Source: Thalassotalea_H castellviae (GTDB lineage Bacteria; Pseudomonadota; Gammaproteobacteria; Enterobacterales; Alteromonadaceae). Taken from it: a stretch of DNA of 64,000 nt. Below, piece after piece: positions 51,683-60,678 of the stretch. Below the pieces are notes generated by a model, which ran no database searches, was not told the origin of the DNA, and saw nothing but the letters and a program-made list of their open reading frames with translations. The translations under genes were made by a program, and so were the position numbers. The stretch is taken from the NCBI RefSeq assembly GCF_031846185.1, contig NZ_JAVRIF010000005.1, positions 1 to 64,000 on the forward strand. The letters are read 5' to 3'. The first letter of the stretch is position 1; each line of letters starts with the position of its first letter.

Positions 51683-53008
51683 CTAGCGGCCATAGCCTTT
51701 CAGGTTTGCTTTCTTAAGTACGTTATCATATTGATGAGACATCAAATGTGTTTGTACTTGAGCCATAAAATCCATAATAACTACAACAATGATCAGTAAC
51801 GATGTTCCACCGAAGTAAAACTGTACATCCCATGCAATCATCATAAATTCAGGAACCAAACAGACAAAGGTAATATACAACGCACCCGTTAAGGTTAAGC
51901 GTGTCATTACTTTATCTATATATTTAGACGTTTGTTCACCAGGACGTATCCCAGGAATAAACGCACCAGATTTTTTCAGGTTATCTGCTGTTTCACGCGG
52001 ATTAAAAACTAATGCCGTGTAAAAGAAACAGAAAAATATTATCGCTGCTGCTAGTAACATAACGTATAGCGGCTGACCTGGAGAAATTGCAATAGACAAT
52101 TCCTGCAAAACGTCGGCTACCATGCCGTCACCCTGTCCGAACCAACTGGCAATAGAGCCAGGGAACAACAAGATACTTGAAGCAAAAATAGGTGGTATTA
52201 CACCAGCCATATTTACTTTTAGCGGTAGATGCGTACTTTGAGCGGCAAACACTTTACGTCCTTGCTGTCTCTTTGCGTAGTTAACAACGATACGTCGTTG
52301 ACCACGTTCAACAAATACCACAAAAAAAGTTACTGCAAATACAATTACTGCAATTAGCAATAATACTAATAGGTGTATTTCCCCTTGACGCGCCATTTCT
52401 GCAGTTTGACCCACAGCTGATGGCATACCAGCAACAATACCCGCAAATATTAAGATAGAAATACCATTACCTATACCACGTTCGGTAATTTGTTCACCTA
52501 ACCACATTAAAAACATGGTACCAGTAACCAAACTAACTACAGCGGCAAAGTAGAAACCGAAACCAGCGTCCATCACTAGACCAGGCATCATTCCAGGTAA
52601 ACTTCTTGCTATCGCGACAGATTGTACCGTTGCTAATATTAAAGTACCGTAGCGGGTGTATTGGCTGATTTTACGTCTTCCAGCTTCACCTTCTTTTTTC
52701 AATTCTTGCAAACTTGGGATCATATGAGAACCGAGTTGCATGATAATAGAAGCTGAAATGTAAGGCATAATACCAAGTGCCAATACAGAGGCTCGCTCAA
52801 GTGCACCACCAGAGAACATGTTAAACATTTCTACAATGGTGCCCTTTTGTTGTTCAAACAACTGAGCTAATACAGCGGCGTCAATACCAGGGATTGGCAC
52901 GAATGATCCCAAACGGGCAACAATTAATGCGCCGAATACAAACCATAATCTTTGTTTCAGCTCAGACAGTCCGCCTGCGCCTTTATTATCCATTCCTGGT
53001 GTAGCCAT
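51683..53008 (-). CDS. secY: Preprotein translocase subunit SecY
   Basis: 441 aa with ten membrane helices. GSFVPIPGID, the plug region FNMFSGGALERASVLALGIMPYISASIIMQL, and the C-terminal conserved loop are present. It forms the SecYEG channel through which the many exported proteins of this window pass. It lies 8 bases after rplO in the spc operon. Confidence 0.98.
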   Translation of the reverse strand: MATPGMDNKGAGGLSELKQRLWFVFGALIVARLGSFVPIPGIDAAVLAQLFEQQKGTIVEMFNMFSGGALERASVLALGIMPYISASIIMQLGSHMIPSLQELKKEGEAGRRKISQYTRYGTLILATVQSVAIARSLPGMMPGLVMDAGFGFYFAAVVSLVTGTMFLMWLGEQITERGIGNGISILIFAGIVAGMPSAVGQTAEMARQGEIHLLVLLLIAVIVFAVTFFVVFVERGQRRIVVNYAKRQQGRKVFAAQSTHLPLKVNMAGVIPPIFASSILLFPGSIASWFGQGDGMVADVLQELSIAISPGQPLYVMLLAAAIIFFCFFYTALVFNPRETADNLKKSGAFIPGIRPGEQTSKYIDKVMTRLTLTGALYITFVCLVPEFMMIAWDVQFYFGGTSLLIIVVVIMDFMAQVQTHLMSHQYDNVLKKANLKGYGR

Positions 53009-53016
53009 AACCTGTA

Positions 53017-53451
53017 TTATTCCTCGATTTTTCCACCGGCAGCTTCAATAGCCGCACGAGCACCTTTAGTAACACTTAAGCCACGAACAGTGATTGGACG
53101 AGTAATTTCGCCAGACAACATAATTTTAGCTGTCACAATGTTACGTGTGATTAAGTTAGCGTCTTTAAGCGCATGAATATCGACAACATCACCTGTGATG
53201 TTATTTAGTTCATGTAAACGTACTTCAGCGCGAACTAAAGATTTACGTGACGTGAAACCAAATTTAGGTAAACGTTGTTTCAATGGCATTTGACCGCCTT
53301 CAAAACCTGGACGAACACTACCGCCAGAACGAGACTTCTGACCTTTGTGACCACGACCACCAGTTTTACCTATGCCTGAACCAATACCACGACCACAGCG
53401 TTTCTTGGCTTTCTTAGCACCTGGTGCAGGAGATAAAGTATTTAAATGCAT
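53017..53451 (-). CDS. rplO: 50S ribosomal protein L15
   Basis: 144 aa. Gly/Lys/Arg-rich N-terminus (KRCGRGIGSGIGKTGGRGHKGQKSRSG) followed by FEGGQMPLKQRLPKFGF, the L15 signature. It lies between rpmD and secY as usual. Confidence 0.98.
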   Translation of the reverse strand: MHLNTLSPAPGAKKAKKRCGRGIGSGIGKTGGRGHKGQKSRSGGSVRPGFEGGQMPLKQRLPKFGFTSRKSLVRAEVRLHELNNITGDVVDIHALKDANLITRNIVTAKIMLSGEITRPITVRGLSVTKGARAAIEAAGGKIEE

Positions 53452-53453
53452 TA

Positions 53454-53633
53454 TTAATCCTCCACCTTAATCATATAATGTACTTGATTGATCATACCAC
53501 GTACAGATGGAGTATCTTCTAACTCAACTGTATGATTGATACGACGTAAACCAAGACCTTTTAATGTAGCTCTATGTTTCGGTAAACGACCAATAGAACT
53601 TTTTACTTGAGTTACTTTTACTGTTTTAGCCAT
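53454..53633 (-). CDS. rpmD: 50S ribosomal protein L30
   Basis: 59 aa from ATG 53633 (MAKTVKVTQVKSSIGR). A TTG two codons upstream overlaps the rpsE stop and is unlikely; the GGGG before that stop is well placed for the ATG. It has the short bacterial L30 fold with HTVELEDTPSVRGMINQVHY at the end. Confidence 0.96.
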   Translation of the reverse strand: MAKTVKVTQVKSSIGRLPKHRATLKGLGLRRINHTVELEDTPSVRGMINQVHYMIKVED

Positions 53634-53639
53634 GTTCAA

Positions 53640-54149
53640 TTACCCCAAGATATCTGAAACGCTTTTGCCACGTTTAGCTGCAACAGCTTCTGGCGATTTC
53701 ATGTTCGCAAGGGCTGAAACAGTAGCGCGTACTACGTTAATTGGGTTAGTAGAACCGTATGCTTTTGACAATACGTTCTGTACGCCTGCAACTTCAAGTA
53801 CTGCACGCATCGCGCCACCGGCGATGATACCTGTACCTTCAGAAGCTGGTTGCATGTAAACTTTAGAACCTGAGTGACGTCCTTTAATAGGATGTTGAAG
53901 CGTTGTACCCTTCAAATCAACGGTTACTAAGTTACGACGTGCTTTTTCCATTGCTTTTTGGATTGCAGCAGGCACTTCACGTGCTTTACCGTAACCAAAA
54001 CCAACGCGACCAGCACCATCACCAACAACAGTTAATGCTGTGAAACTGAATATGCGACCACCTTTAACCACTTTAGAAACACGGTTAACGGCAATTAGCT
54101 TTTCAGCCATATCACTTTGTTGTGAGTTTTCTTGATTATGATTAGCCAT
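53640..54149 (-). CDS. rpsE: 30S ribosomal protein S5
   Basis: 169 aa from ATG 54149. Two preceding in-frame start codons lie too close to AGGGG. The double-stranded RNA-binding region (EKLIAVNRVSKVVKGGRIFSFTALTVVGDGAGRVGFGYGKA) and the second domain are intact. S5 contributes to decoding fidelity. Confidence 0.96.
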   Translation of the reverse strand: MANHNQENSQQSDMAEKLIAVNRVSKVVKGGRIFSFTALTVVGDGAGRVGFGYGKAREVPAAIQKAMEKARRNLVTVDLKGTTLQHPIKGRHSGSKVYMQPASEGTGIIAGGAMRAVLEVAGVQNVLSKAYGSTNPINVVRATVSALANMKSPEAVAAKRGKSVSDILG

Positions 54150-54158
54150 CATCAACCC

Positions 54159-54512
54159 CTAAAACTGAAGACCAGCTTCACGAGCTGCATCTGCTAACGC
54201 TTTTACACGACCATGATAACGGAAACCTGAGCGATCAAATGCTACAGACTCAATGCCTTTAGCTTTTGCACGTTCAGCGATTGCTTTACCTACAGCTTGC
54301 GCTGCAGCTACGTTACCTGTTTTTTCTAACTGAGCACTAACTTCTTTATCTAAAGTAGACGCTGTTGCGATTACTTCAGAACCTGTTGGTGCAATCAATT
54401 GCGCGTAAATATGGCGAGGAGTACGGTGAACGACTAAACGATTCGCACCCAGCTCGCTAATTTTTGCACGAGCGCGTTTAGCGCGGCGCAAACGAGATGT
54501 TTTCTTATCCAT
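54159..54512 (-). CDS. rplR: 50S ribosomal protein L18
   Basis: 117 aa. MDKKTSRLRRAKRARAKI basic start and C-terminal FDRSGFRYHGRVKALADAAREAGLQF signature. L18 brings 5S rRNA into the 50S subunit with L5. Confidence 0.98.
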   Translation of the reverse strand: MDKKTSRLRRAKRARAKISELGANRLVVHRTPRHIYAQLIAPTGSEVIATASTLDKEVSAQLEKTGNVAAAQAVGKAIAERAKAKGIESVAFDRSGFRYHGRVKALADAAREAGLQF

Positions 54513-54521
54513 CGTATTACC

Positions 54522-55055
54522 CTACTTTTTCTTAGCTTCTTTACGGCGTACATATTCATCACTATAACGGATCCCTTTACCTTTATAAGGCTCAGGTTTA
54601 CGGTATGCGCGAATGTTTGCAGCAGTTTGACCGACCAACTGTTTGTCAGCGCCTTTTAGCACGACTTCAGTTTGACTAGGAGTTTCAACAGTAATCCCTT
54701 CAGGGATAGCGTGATCAACCGGATGTGAAAAGCCTAAAGATAAGTTTAAGTTCTTACCTGCAGCTTTTGCACGGTAACCAACACCGTTTAAAACTAATTT
54801 CTTTTCAAAACCTTTACTAACACCTTCAACCATATTATTGATTAAAGCACGTGCAGTACCGGCTTGAGCCCAAGCGCCTTTAACATCAGCAACGATATTC
54901 GTGATGATGTTATTTTCTTCTTGAGAAATAACAACGTCACTGTGGATCGTGCGAGATAATTCGCCCACTGGACCTTTAACTTTTATGTCTTGACCTGATA
55001 ACGTTACGGTAACGCCAGCAGGTACTTCGACAGGTGCTTTTGCAACACGAGACAT
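54522..55055 (-). CDS. rplF: 50S ribosomal protein L6
   Basis: 177 aa, two tandem L6 folds. MSRVAKAPVEVPAGVTV start and PEPYKGKGIRYSDEYVRRKEAKKK end match the family. It lies near the factor-binding site of the 50S subunit. Confidence 0.98.
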   Translation of the reverse strand: MSRVAKAPVEVPAGVTVTLSGQDIKVKGPVGELSRTIHSDVVISQEENNIITNIVADVKGAWAQAGTARALINNMVEGVSKGFEKKLVLNGVGYRAKAAGKNLNLSLGFSHPVDHAIPEGITVETPSQTEVVLKGADKQLVGQTAANIRAYRKPEPYKGKGIRYSDEYVRRKEAKKK

Positions 55056-55066
55056 AGTTCTGCTCC

Positions 55067-55456
55067 TTACGCTACGAAACCAAGAACTTCACCACCAAGA
55101 CCCGCAGAGCGAGCGGCACGATCAGTCATTAGACCTTTAGAAGTAGAAACAATCGCAATACCCATGCCCGCTAATACTTTAGGTAACTCATTTGCACCTT
55201 TGTATACGCGAAGACCTGGACGTGAAACACGTTTAATTGTTTCGATTACTTCTTTACCTTCAAAATATTTTAAAGTAACAGCTAATTCTGGTTTTGCATC
55301 ACCAGACACTGAATACTCTGTAATGTAACCTTCTTCTTTAAGTAAGTTAGCAATTGCAACTTTTACTTTAGAAGATGGCATTGTTACTGCAGTTTTTGCT
55401 GCAGATTGACCGTTGCGGATGCGTGTAAACATGTCCGCGATAGGATCAGTCATCAT
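55067..55456 (-). CDS. rpsH: 30S ribosomal protein S8
   Basis: 129 aa from ATG 55456 (MMTDPIADMFTRIRNGQ). An ATG two codons earlier (55462) lies only 3 bases from GGGAG, while 55456 has a 9-base spacer; the ATG at 55453 is also possible. C-terminal GIAIVSTSKGLMTDRAARSAGLGGEVLGFVA is the S8 rRNA-binding part. In E. coli S8 represses the spc operon. Confidence 0.95.
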   Translation of the reverse strand: MMTDPIADMFTRIRNGQSAAKTAVTMPSSKVKVAIANLLKEEGYITEYSVSGDAKPELAVTLKYFEGKEVIETIKRVSRPGLRVYKGANELPKVLAGMGIAIVSTSKGLMTDRAARSAGLGGEVLGFVA

Positions 55457-55475
55457 AACCATTTACTCCCGTGAA

Positions 55476-55781
55476 TTACCAACTAGCTTTCTTAAGACCT
55501 GGAACTTCACCACGCATAGTTGCTTCACGCAACTTGATTCGGCTTAAACCGAATTTACGTAAGTAACCATGTGGACGACCTGTAACATTACAACGATTAC
55601 GTTGACGGCTACTAGATGAATCACGAGGTAAACTTTGAAGTTTCAATACTGCATCCCAACGTTCTTCTTCCGAAGAATCAACACCTGAGATGATTGCTTT
55701 TAACGCTGCACGCTTTTCAGCATATTGTGCAACTAATTTGGTTCTTTTAGCTTCACGAGCTTTCATTGACGATTTAGCCAT
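55476..55781 (-). CDS. rpsN: 30S ribosomal protein S14 (zinc-free type)
   Basis: 101 aa, the long form. RNRCNVTGRPHGYLRKFGLSRIKLRE contains only one cysteine, so the CxxC zinc pairs of the short form are absent. It lies between rplE and rpsH. Confidence 0.97.
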   Translation of the reverse strand: MAKSSMKAREAKRTKLVAQYAEKRAALKAIISGVDSSEEERWDAVLKLQSLPRDSSSSRQRNRCNVTGRPHGYLRKFGLSRIKLREATMRGEVPGLKKASW

Positions 55782-55792
55782 AACTCTACACC

Positions 55793-56332
55793 TTATTTCT
55801 TAAACGGGAAATTAAAGGCAGTCAGCAATGCATGACCTTCTTCATTAGATTTCGCAGTAGTAGTGATAGTAATATCCATACCACGAATCTTATCGATTTT
55901 ATCATACTCGATTTCTGGGAAGATGATTTGCTCACGAACACCCATGCTGTAATTACCACGGCCATCGAACGATTTCGGGTTCAAGCCACGGAAGTCACGA
56001 ATACGAGGAACAGAAATAGAGATTAAACGCTCTAAAAATTCCCACATTCTTTCACCGCGTAGAGTTACTTTTGCGCCAATAGGATAACCTTCACGAATCT
56101 TAAAGCCCGCAACAGATTTGCGTGCTACAGTCGTAATAGGCTTTTGACCTGAGATTGCAGTAAGATCATTTGTGGCATGTTCTAATACTTTTTTATCAGC
56201 AATAGCTTCACCAACACCCATGTTAAGGGTGATCTTTTCAATCCGAGGGACTTGCATGACACTTTTATAGTCAAACTTCTTTTGAAGTTCAGCTACAACT
56301 GTATCTTTATATAAATCATGCAGTTTCGCCAT
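55793..56332 (-). CDS. rplE: 50S ribosomal protein L5
   Basis: 179 aa. MAKLHDLYKDTVVAELQKKFDYKSVMQVPRIEKI start and the 5S-binding GQKPITTVARKSVAGFKIREGYPIG segment. It binds 5S rRNA with L18 and L25. Confidence 0.98.
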   Translation of the reverse strand: MAKLHDLYKDTVVAELQKKFDYKSVMQVPRIEKITLNMGVGEAIADKKVLEHATNDLTAISGQKPITTVARKSVAGFKIREGYPIGAKVTLRGERMWEFLERLISISVPRIRDFRGLNPKSFDGRGNYSMGVREQIIFPEIEYDKIDKIRGMDITITTTAKSNEEGHALLTAFNFPFKK

Positions 56333-56347
56333 CGTTTACTCCAATTA

Positions 56348-56662
56348 TTAAACTAATTCGTTATTAGATTTGAAAAAACGTACTTTTTTGCCGTCTTCAA
56401 TTCTAAAACCTACACGATCTGCTTTACCCGTTGCTGGGTTAAGGATCGCTACGTTTGAAACGTTTAAAGGTGCTTCTTTCTCAACAATGCCACCAGGCTG
56501 CTGTAACTGAGGTACAGGCTTAGTGTGCTTTTTGATTAAGTTTACGCCTTCAACAAATACTTTACCGTCTTCAACAAGCACTTTAGTGACTTTACCAGTC
56601 TTGCCCTTGTCTTTTCCGGCTAGTATAACTACTTCATCATCACGACGAATTTTAGATGCCAT
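56348..56662 (-). CDS. rplX: 50S ribosomal protein L24
   Basis: 104 aa with an N-terminal KOW motif (DDEVVILAGKDKGKTGKVTKV). It is an early assembly protein at the exit of the tunnel. It lies 15 bases before rplE and 12 after rplN. Confidence 0.98.
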   Translation of the reverse strand: MASKIRRDDEVVILAGKDKGKTGKVTKVLVEDGKVFVEGVNLIKKHTKPVPQLQQPGGIVEKEAPLNVSNVAILNPATGKADRVGFRIEDGKKVRFFKSNNELV

Positions 56663-56674
56663 TATCGTGACTCC

Positions 56675-57043
56675 TTATAGTACTTCTGGAGCAAGTGAAA
56701 CGATTTTCATGAACTTTTCATTACGAAGTTCACGCGTCACAGGTCCGAAAATACGAGTACCAATTGGTTGTAAGTTAGCATTTAACATTACAGCCGCGTT
56801 TTCATCAAAACGGATGGCAGAACCATCTGTACGACGAACACCTTTCTTTGTGCGCACCACTACTGCAGTAAGAACATCACCTTTTTTAACCTTACCGCGA
56901 GGATTTGCTTCCTTCACTGCAATTTTAATGATATCACCAATGCGTGCGTAGCGACGGTGCGAACCACCAAGAACCTTTATACATTGTACACGTCGAGCGC
57001 CGCTGTTATCAGCTACGTTCAATTGTGATTGCATTTGGATCAT
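56675..57043 (-). CDS. rplN: 50S ribosomal protein L14
   Basis: 122 aa. MIQMQSQLNVADNSGARRVQCIKVLGG is the L14 signature, and the C-terminus FMKIVSLAPEVL is intact. It is first in the spc operon, separated from rpsQ by a terminator and a promoter region of 283 bases. Confidence 0.98.
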   Translation of the reverse strand: MIQMQSQLNVADNSGARRVQCIKVLGGSHRRYARIGDIIKIAVKEANPRGKVKKGDVLTAVVVRTKKGVRRTDGSAIRFDENAAVMLNANLQPIGTRIFGPVTRELRNEKFMKIVSLAPEVL

Positions 57044-57154
57044 TTAATATGTCTCCGCTATTTATCTTTCGTCTATAAAAAAGATAGAAATTTAAGGCCA
57101 GAAATTTGACCCGTCACTGCCTTTTAAATCCCACTCATATTAAGAGGGCGCGAG

Positions 57155-57160
57155 ATTATA
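57155..57160 (-). promoter_or_regulatory. spc operon promoter (-10)
   Basis: TATAAT on the minus strand followed by the GC-rich CTCGCGCCC discriminator, about 112 bases before rplN. The -35 is weak. GC discriminators are typical of stringently controlled ribosomal promoters. Confidence 0.6.
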
Positions 57161-57278
57161 ACACCAGTTAATAAAAAGTGGTACTTTATTTATACAATTA
57201 TTTCTAATTATCCGAGATTATTTTTATCGATGAGGGCTAGCGTGAGCTATAGATGAGGAATTGAATATTTTATAATAA

Positions 57279-57304
57279 AAAACGGCTCCTTTAGGAGCCG
57301 TTTT
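57279..57304 (-). terminator. Terminator of the S10 operon
   Basis: AAAACGGCTCCT/AGGAGCCGTTTT, 12-bp stem with a 2-base gap; T-run on the minus strand. It lies 23 bases after rpsQ, so the S10 and spc operons are separate units here. Confidence 0.9.
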
Positions 57305-57326
57305 AATAGTGACTATAAACTTAAAA

Positions 57327-57575
57327 TTAAGCTTTTGTTACTACGTCAACCAATGTCCAGTTTTTAGACTTAGAAATTGGAGCGCATTCACGAATAGTTA
57401 CTACGTCACCTGCATTACACTGGTTAGTTTCATCGTGCGCTTTCAACTTAGTTGAACGCGTCATGAACTTACCGTAAATTGGGTGTTTAACACGTCGTTC
57501 AATTAAAACAGTGATAGACTTATCCATTTTATCACTGATTACACGACCTTGTAGTGTACGAATTTTCTCGCTCAT
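57327..57575 (-). CDS. rpsQ: 30S ribosomal protein S17
   Basis: 82 aa. An OB-fold protein with LQGRVISDKMDKSITVLIERRVKHPIYGKFM and the S17 signature GDVVTIRECAPISKSKNW. Last gene of the S10 operon; its ATG shares a base with the rpmC stop. Confidence 0.98.
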   Translation of the reverse strand: MSEKIRTLQGRVISDKMDKSITVLIERRVKHPIYGKFMTRSTKLKAHDETNQCNAGDVVTIRECAPISKSKNWTLVDVVTKA

Positions 57576-57766
57576 TACTTATCTGCCTTTTCAGTTATGA
57601 TAGTCTTAACACGTGCAATATTGCGACGTACCGTTCTTAGCAAGTGAGTTTGTGCTAACTGACCTGTGCTTGCTTGCATGCGATAGTTAAACTGTTCGCG
57701 CAATAGCTCAAGTAATTCAGCATTTAACTCTTCAATGCTTTTTTCTCTTAAATCGCTAGCTTTCAT
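57575..57766 (-). CDS. rpmC: 50S ribosomal protein L29
   Basis: 63 aa. Two-helix protein, MKASDLREKSIEELNAELLELLREQFNYRM. It binds near the exit tunnel, where trigger factor and SRP dock through L23/L29. Start overlaps rplP by one base. Confidence 0.98.
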   Translation of the reverse strand: MKASDLREKSIEELNAELLELLREQFNYRMQASTGQLAQTHLLRTVRRNIARVKTIITEKADK

Positions 57767-58179
57767 TACATCACCGTTCTAGTTACGAAGGTTGTTTTAA
57801 ACGGAAGTTTAGCTGCCGCTAAAGCAAATGCTTCGCGTGCTAATTCTTCAGATACACCTTCCATTTCATAAAGAACACGACCTGGTAGAATTTGACATAC
57901 CCAATATTCTACAGAACCTTTACCTTTACCCATACGAACCTCAAGAGGCTTTTTAGTAATTGGTTTGTCTGGAAATACTCGGATCCAAATTTTACCTTGA
58001 CGCTTAACGTGACGAGTCATTGCACGACGAGCCGCTTCAATTTGACGAGCAGTCATACGACCACGCTCAACTGATTTCAACCCGAAAGTACCGAAGCTTA
58101 CTGAGCTACCGACTTGTGCAAGACCGCGGTTACGCAATTTAAATTGCTTACGGAATTTAGTACGTTTTGGTTGTAACAT
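57766..58179 (-). CDS. rplP: 50S ribosomal protein L16
   Basis: 137 aa. MLQPKRTKFRKQFKLRNRGLAQ and the conserved RMGKGKGSVEYWV loop, near the A-site tRNA. It lies between rpsC and rpmC, 10 bases after rpsC. Confidence 0.98.
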   Translation of the reverse strand: MLQPKRTKFRKQFKLRNRGLAQVGSSVSFGTFGLKSVERGRMTARQIEAARRAMTRHVKRQGKIWIRVFPDKPITKKPLEVRMGKGKGSVEYWVCQILPGRVLYEMEGVSEELAREAFALAAAKLPFKTTFVTRTVM

Positions 58180-58189
58180 TACTTATCCC

Positions 58190-58882
58190 CTACTTGCTCT
58201 TGCGATTGTTTCTTTTTTTCGGTTTAGCTGGTGCTTCTACCTGAGTAGGCATGCCACCAATTACTTCACCTTTAAAGATCCAAACTTTAATACCGATAAC
58301 ACCATAAGTTGTGTCACCACGCGCGATTGCGTAGTCAATATCAGCACGTAATGTATGCAAAGGTACACGACCTTCACGATACCATTCAGAACGAGCGATA
58401 TCAGCGCCGCCTAAACGACCGCTAACTTCAACTTTGATACCTTTAGCACCTAAACGCATTGCGTTTTGTACAGCACGCTTCATAGCGCGACGGAACATAA
58501 CACGACGTTCTAATTGACTAGCAATGCTGTCTGCAACAAGCTGCGCATCCATTTCTGGCTTACGTACTTCAGCGATGTTAATTTGAGCAGGAACACCAGC
58601 AATTTTCGATACTTGTAAACGTAATTTTTCTACGTCTTCGCCTTTCTTACCGATAACAACACCTGGACGAGCCGTGTGAATTGTTACGCGGATTGATTTA
58701 GCTGGACGCTCAATTACGATTTTTGATAATGATGCACGCTTAAGCTTTTCAGTTAAATATTCACGAACCAAGTGGTCACCGTGTAAATTCGCTGAAAAAT
58801 CTTTGCTACTTGCAAACCAAGTAGACGCGAAAGGTTTAGTGATACCTAAGCGAATACCATTTGGATGGACTTTTTGACCCAT
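58190..58882 (-). CDS. rpsC: 30S ribosomal protein S3
   Basis: 230 aa. N-terminal KH domain (about 40-105) with the VVIGKKGEDVEKLR loop, and the C-terminal S3 domain (GRVPLHTLRADIDYAIA). It ends in a basic tail KPKKRNNRKSK. S3 shapes the mRNA entry channel. Confidence 0.98.
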   Translation of the reverse strand: MGQKVHPNGIRLGITKPFASTWFASSKDFSANLHGDHLVREYLTEKLKRASLSKIVIERPAKSIRVTIHTARPGVVIGKKGEDVEKLRLQVSKIAGVPAQINIAEVRKPEMDAQLVADSIASQLERRVMFRRAMKRAVQNAMRLGAKGIKVEVSGRLGGADIARSEWYREGRVPLHTLRADIDYAIARGDTTYGVIGIKVWIFKGEVIGGMPTQVEAPAKPKKRNNRKSK

Positions 58883-58893
58883 TCTAATATCTC

Positions 58894-59226
58894 CTAGCTA
58901 TCAGCTACAATCACAGTAATGTGACTTGTACGCTTAAGGATACGATCCGCGCGACCTTTCGCACGAGGCTTGATACGTTTCATTGTAGGACCATCGTCAA
59001 CCATAATAGTTTTAACGAATAATTCATCAATGTCTGCACCTTCGTTATGTTCTGCATTAGCAATCGCTGAGTTCAAAACTTTTTTCACTAAGTCTGCAGC
59101 ACCTTTGTTGCTGTAGTCTAAGATTTCTAAAGCTTTTTCAACACCCAAGCCGCGGATTTGATCCACAACTAAACGAGCTTTTTGTGCTGAACCACGGGCA
59201 AATTTATGTTTAGCAATAGCTTCCAT
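58894..59226 (-). CDS. rplV: 50S ribosomal protein L22
   Basis: 110 aa. The beta hairpin MKRIKPRAKGRADRILKRTSHITVIV lines the peptide exit tunnel. No obvious macrolide-resistance type insertion is seen in the loop. Confidence 0.98.
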   Translation of the reverse strand: MEAIAKHKFARGSAQKARLVVDQIRGLGVEKALEILDYSNKGAADLVKKVLNSAIANAEHNEGADIDELFVKTIMVDDGPTMKRIKPRAKGRADRILKRTSHITVIVADS

Positions 59227-59237
59227 TTAACTTCCCC

Positions 59238-59513
59238 TTATCTTTTCGCTTTCTTATCAACGACATGGCCGCGATAAGTACGAGTTGGTGCAAATTCACC
59301 CAATTTGTGACCGATCATTTCTTCGGTTACAAATACAGGAACGTGTTGACGGCCATTATGGACAGCTATGGTCAATCCGATCATATTTGGTATGATCATT
59401 GAACGACGGGACCAAGTTTTAATTGGCTTTTTATTCCCGCTTTCCAGAGCTTTCTCTACCTTCGTCAACAAGTGTAGGTCTATAAATGGACCTTTCTTGA
59501 GAGAACGTGGCAT
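59238..59513 (-). CDS. rpsS: 30S ribosomal protein S19
   Basis: 91 aa. MPRSLKKGPFIDLHLLTKVEKA and GHKLGEFAPTRTYRGHVVDKKAKR are the family hallmarks. S19 binds the 30S head with S13. Confidence 0.98.
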   Translation of the reverse strand: MPRSLKKGPFIDLHLLTKVEKALESGNKKPIKTWSRRSMIIPNMIGLTIAVHNGRQHVPVFVTEEMIGHKLGEFAPTRTYRGHVVDKKAKR

Positions 59514-59538
59514 GGTGATTCCTCTTTAATTAGATGTA

Positions 59539-60363
59539 CTATTTAGTACGACGACGTACGATAAACTTATCAGTACGCTTGTTTTTACGAGTCTTGTAAC
59601 CCTTAGTTGGTACACCCCAAGGAGATACCGGATGACGACCGCCTGAAGTTTTACCTTCACCACCACCGTGCGGGTGATCAACTGGGTTCATGGCAACACC
59701 ACGAACAGTTGGGCGAACACCACGCCAACGAGTAGCACCTGCTTTACCCAAAGAGCGAAGCATGTGTTCTGCGTTACCGATTTCACCTAAAGTAGCACGA
59801 CAGTCTGCTTCGATTTTACGCATTTCGCCTGAACGAAGACGTAAAGTTACGTAAGCACCATCTTTAGCAACTAATTGAGCATAAGTACCCGCCGCACGAG
59901 CGATTTGAGCACCTTTACCAGGTTTAAGTTCGATTGCATGAATAACACTACCTAATGGTGTGTTACGCAATGGTAATGTGTTACCTGCTTTGATTGGAGC
60001 GTCAACACCAGACTGGATAGTATCACCAGCTTTTAAGCCTTTAGGGGCTAAGATGTAACGACGTTCACCATCTGCATATAATACTAACGCAATGTTAGCA
60101 CTACGGTTTGGATCATATTCCAAACGCTCTACTTTTGCAGGAATGCCATCTTTAGTACGTTTAAAGTCGATCATACGATAATGATGCTTGTGACCACCAC
60201 CTACGTGACGAACTGTAATACGACCAGTATTGTTACGACCACCAGACTTAGACTTAGTGTCTAATAATGGTGCGTAAGGCTTACCTTTATGCAACTCCGC
60301 GTTTACCACTTTAACAACGTGGCGACGACCCGGAGAAGTAGGTTTACATTTAACTATAGCCAT
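59539..60363 (-). CDS. rplB: 50S ribosomal protein L2
   Basis: 274 aa. PGRRHVVKVV start, OB-fold and SH3-like domains, and the C-terminal RGVAMNPVDHPHGGGEGKT with the conserved His near the peptidyl transferase centre. Confidence 0.98.
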   Translation of the reverse strand: MAIVKCKPTSPGRRHVVKVVNAELHKGKPYAPLLDTKSKSGGRNNTGRITVRHVGGGHKHHYRMIDFKRTKDGIPAKVERLEYDPNRSANIALVLYADGERRYILAPKGLKAGDTIQSGVDAPIKAGNTLPLRNTPLGSVIHAIELKPGKGAQIARAAGTYAQLVAKDGAYVTLRLRSGEMRKIEADCRATLGEIGNAEHMLRSLGKAGATRWRGVRPTVRGVAMNPVDHPHGGGEGKTSGGRHPVSPWGVPTKGYKTRKNKRTDKFIVRRRTK

Positions 60364-60375
60364 TTTTGTAAACTC

Positions 60376-60678
60376 CTATGATTCCGCGCCGACGAAGTCG
60401 ATGTCGCTGCCTTCAGCAAGAGTAACGTATGCTTTTTTCCAGTCGCTTCTACGACCAAAACGAGCACCAGTACGTTTTGTCTTACCTTTAACATTTAATG
60501 TGCGAACACCTTCAACTGAAACTTCGAAAAGTTTCTCAACAGCAGCTTTGATTTCAGCTTTAGTAGCAGTAGTTGCAACTTTGAAAACAACTGTGTTGTT
60601 TGCTTCAGCAGCCATTGTGCTTTTCTCAGAAATGTTCGGTGCCAAAAGCACTTTTAACAAACGTTCTTCGCTTATCAT
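60376..60678 (-). CDS. rplW: 50S ribosomal protein L23
   Basis: 100 aa. MISEERLLKVLLAPNISEKSTM start, with the rRNA-binding loop KTKRTGARFGRRSDWKKAYVTL. It is the trigger factor and SRP docking site. ATG overlaps rplD by 4 bases. Confidence 0.98.
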   Translation of the reverse strand: MISEERLLKVLLAPNISEKSTMAAEANNTVVFKVATTATKAEIKAAVEKLFEVSVEGVRTLNVKGKTKRTGARFGRRSDWKKAYVTLAEGSDIDFVGAES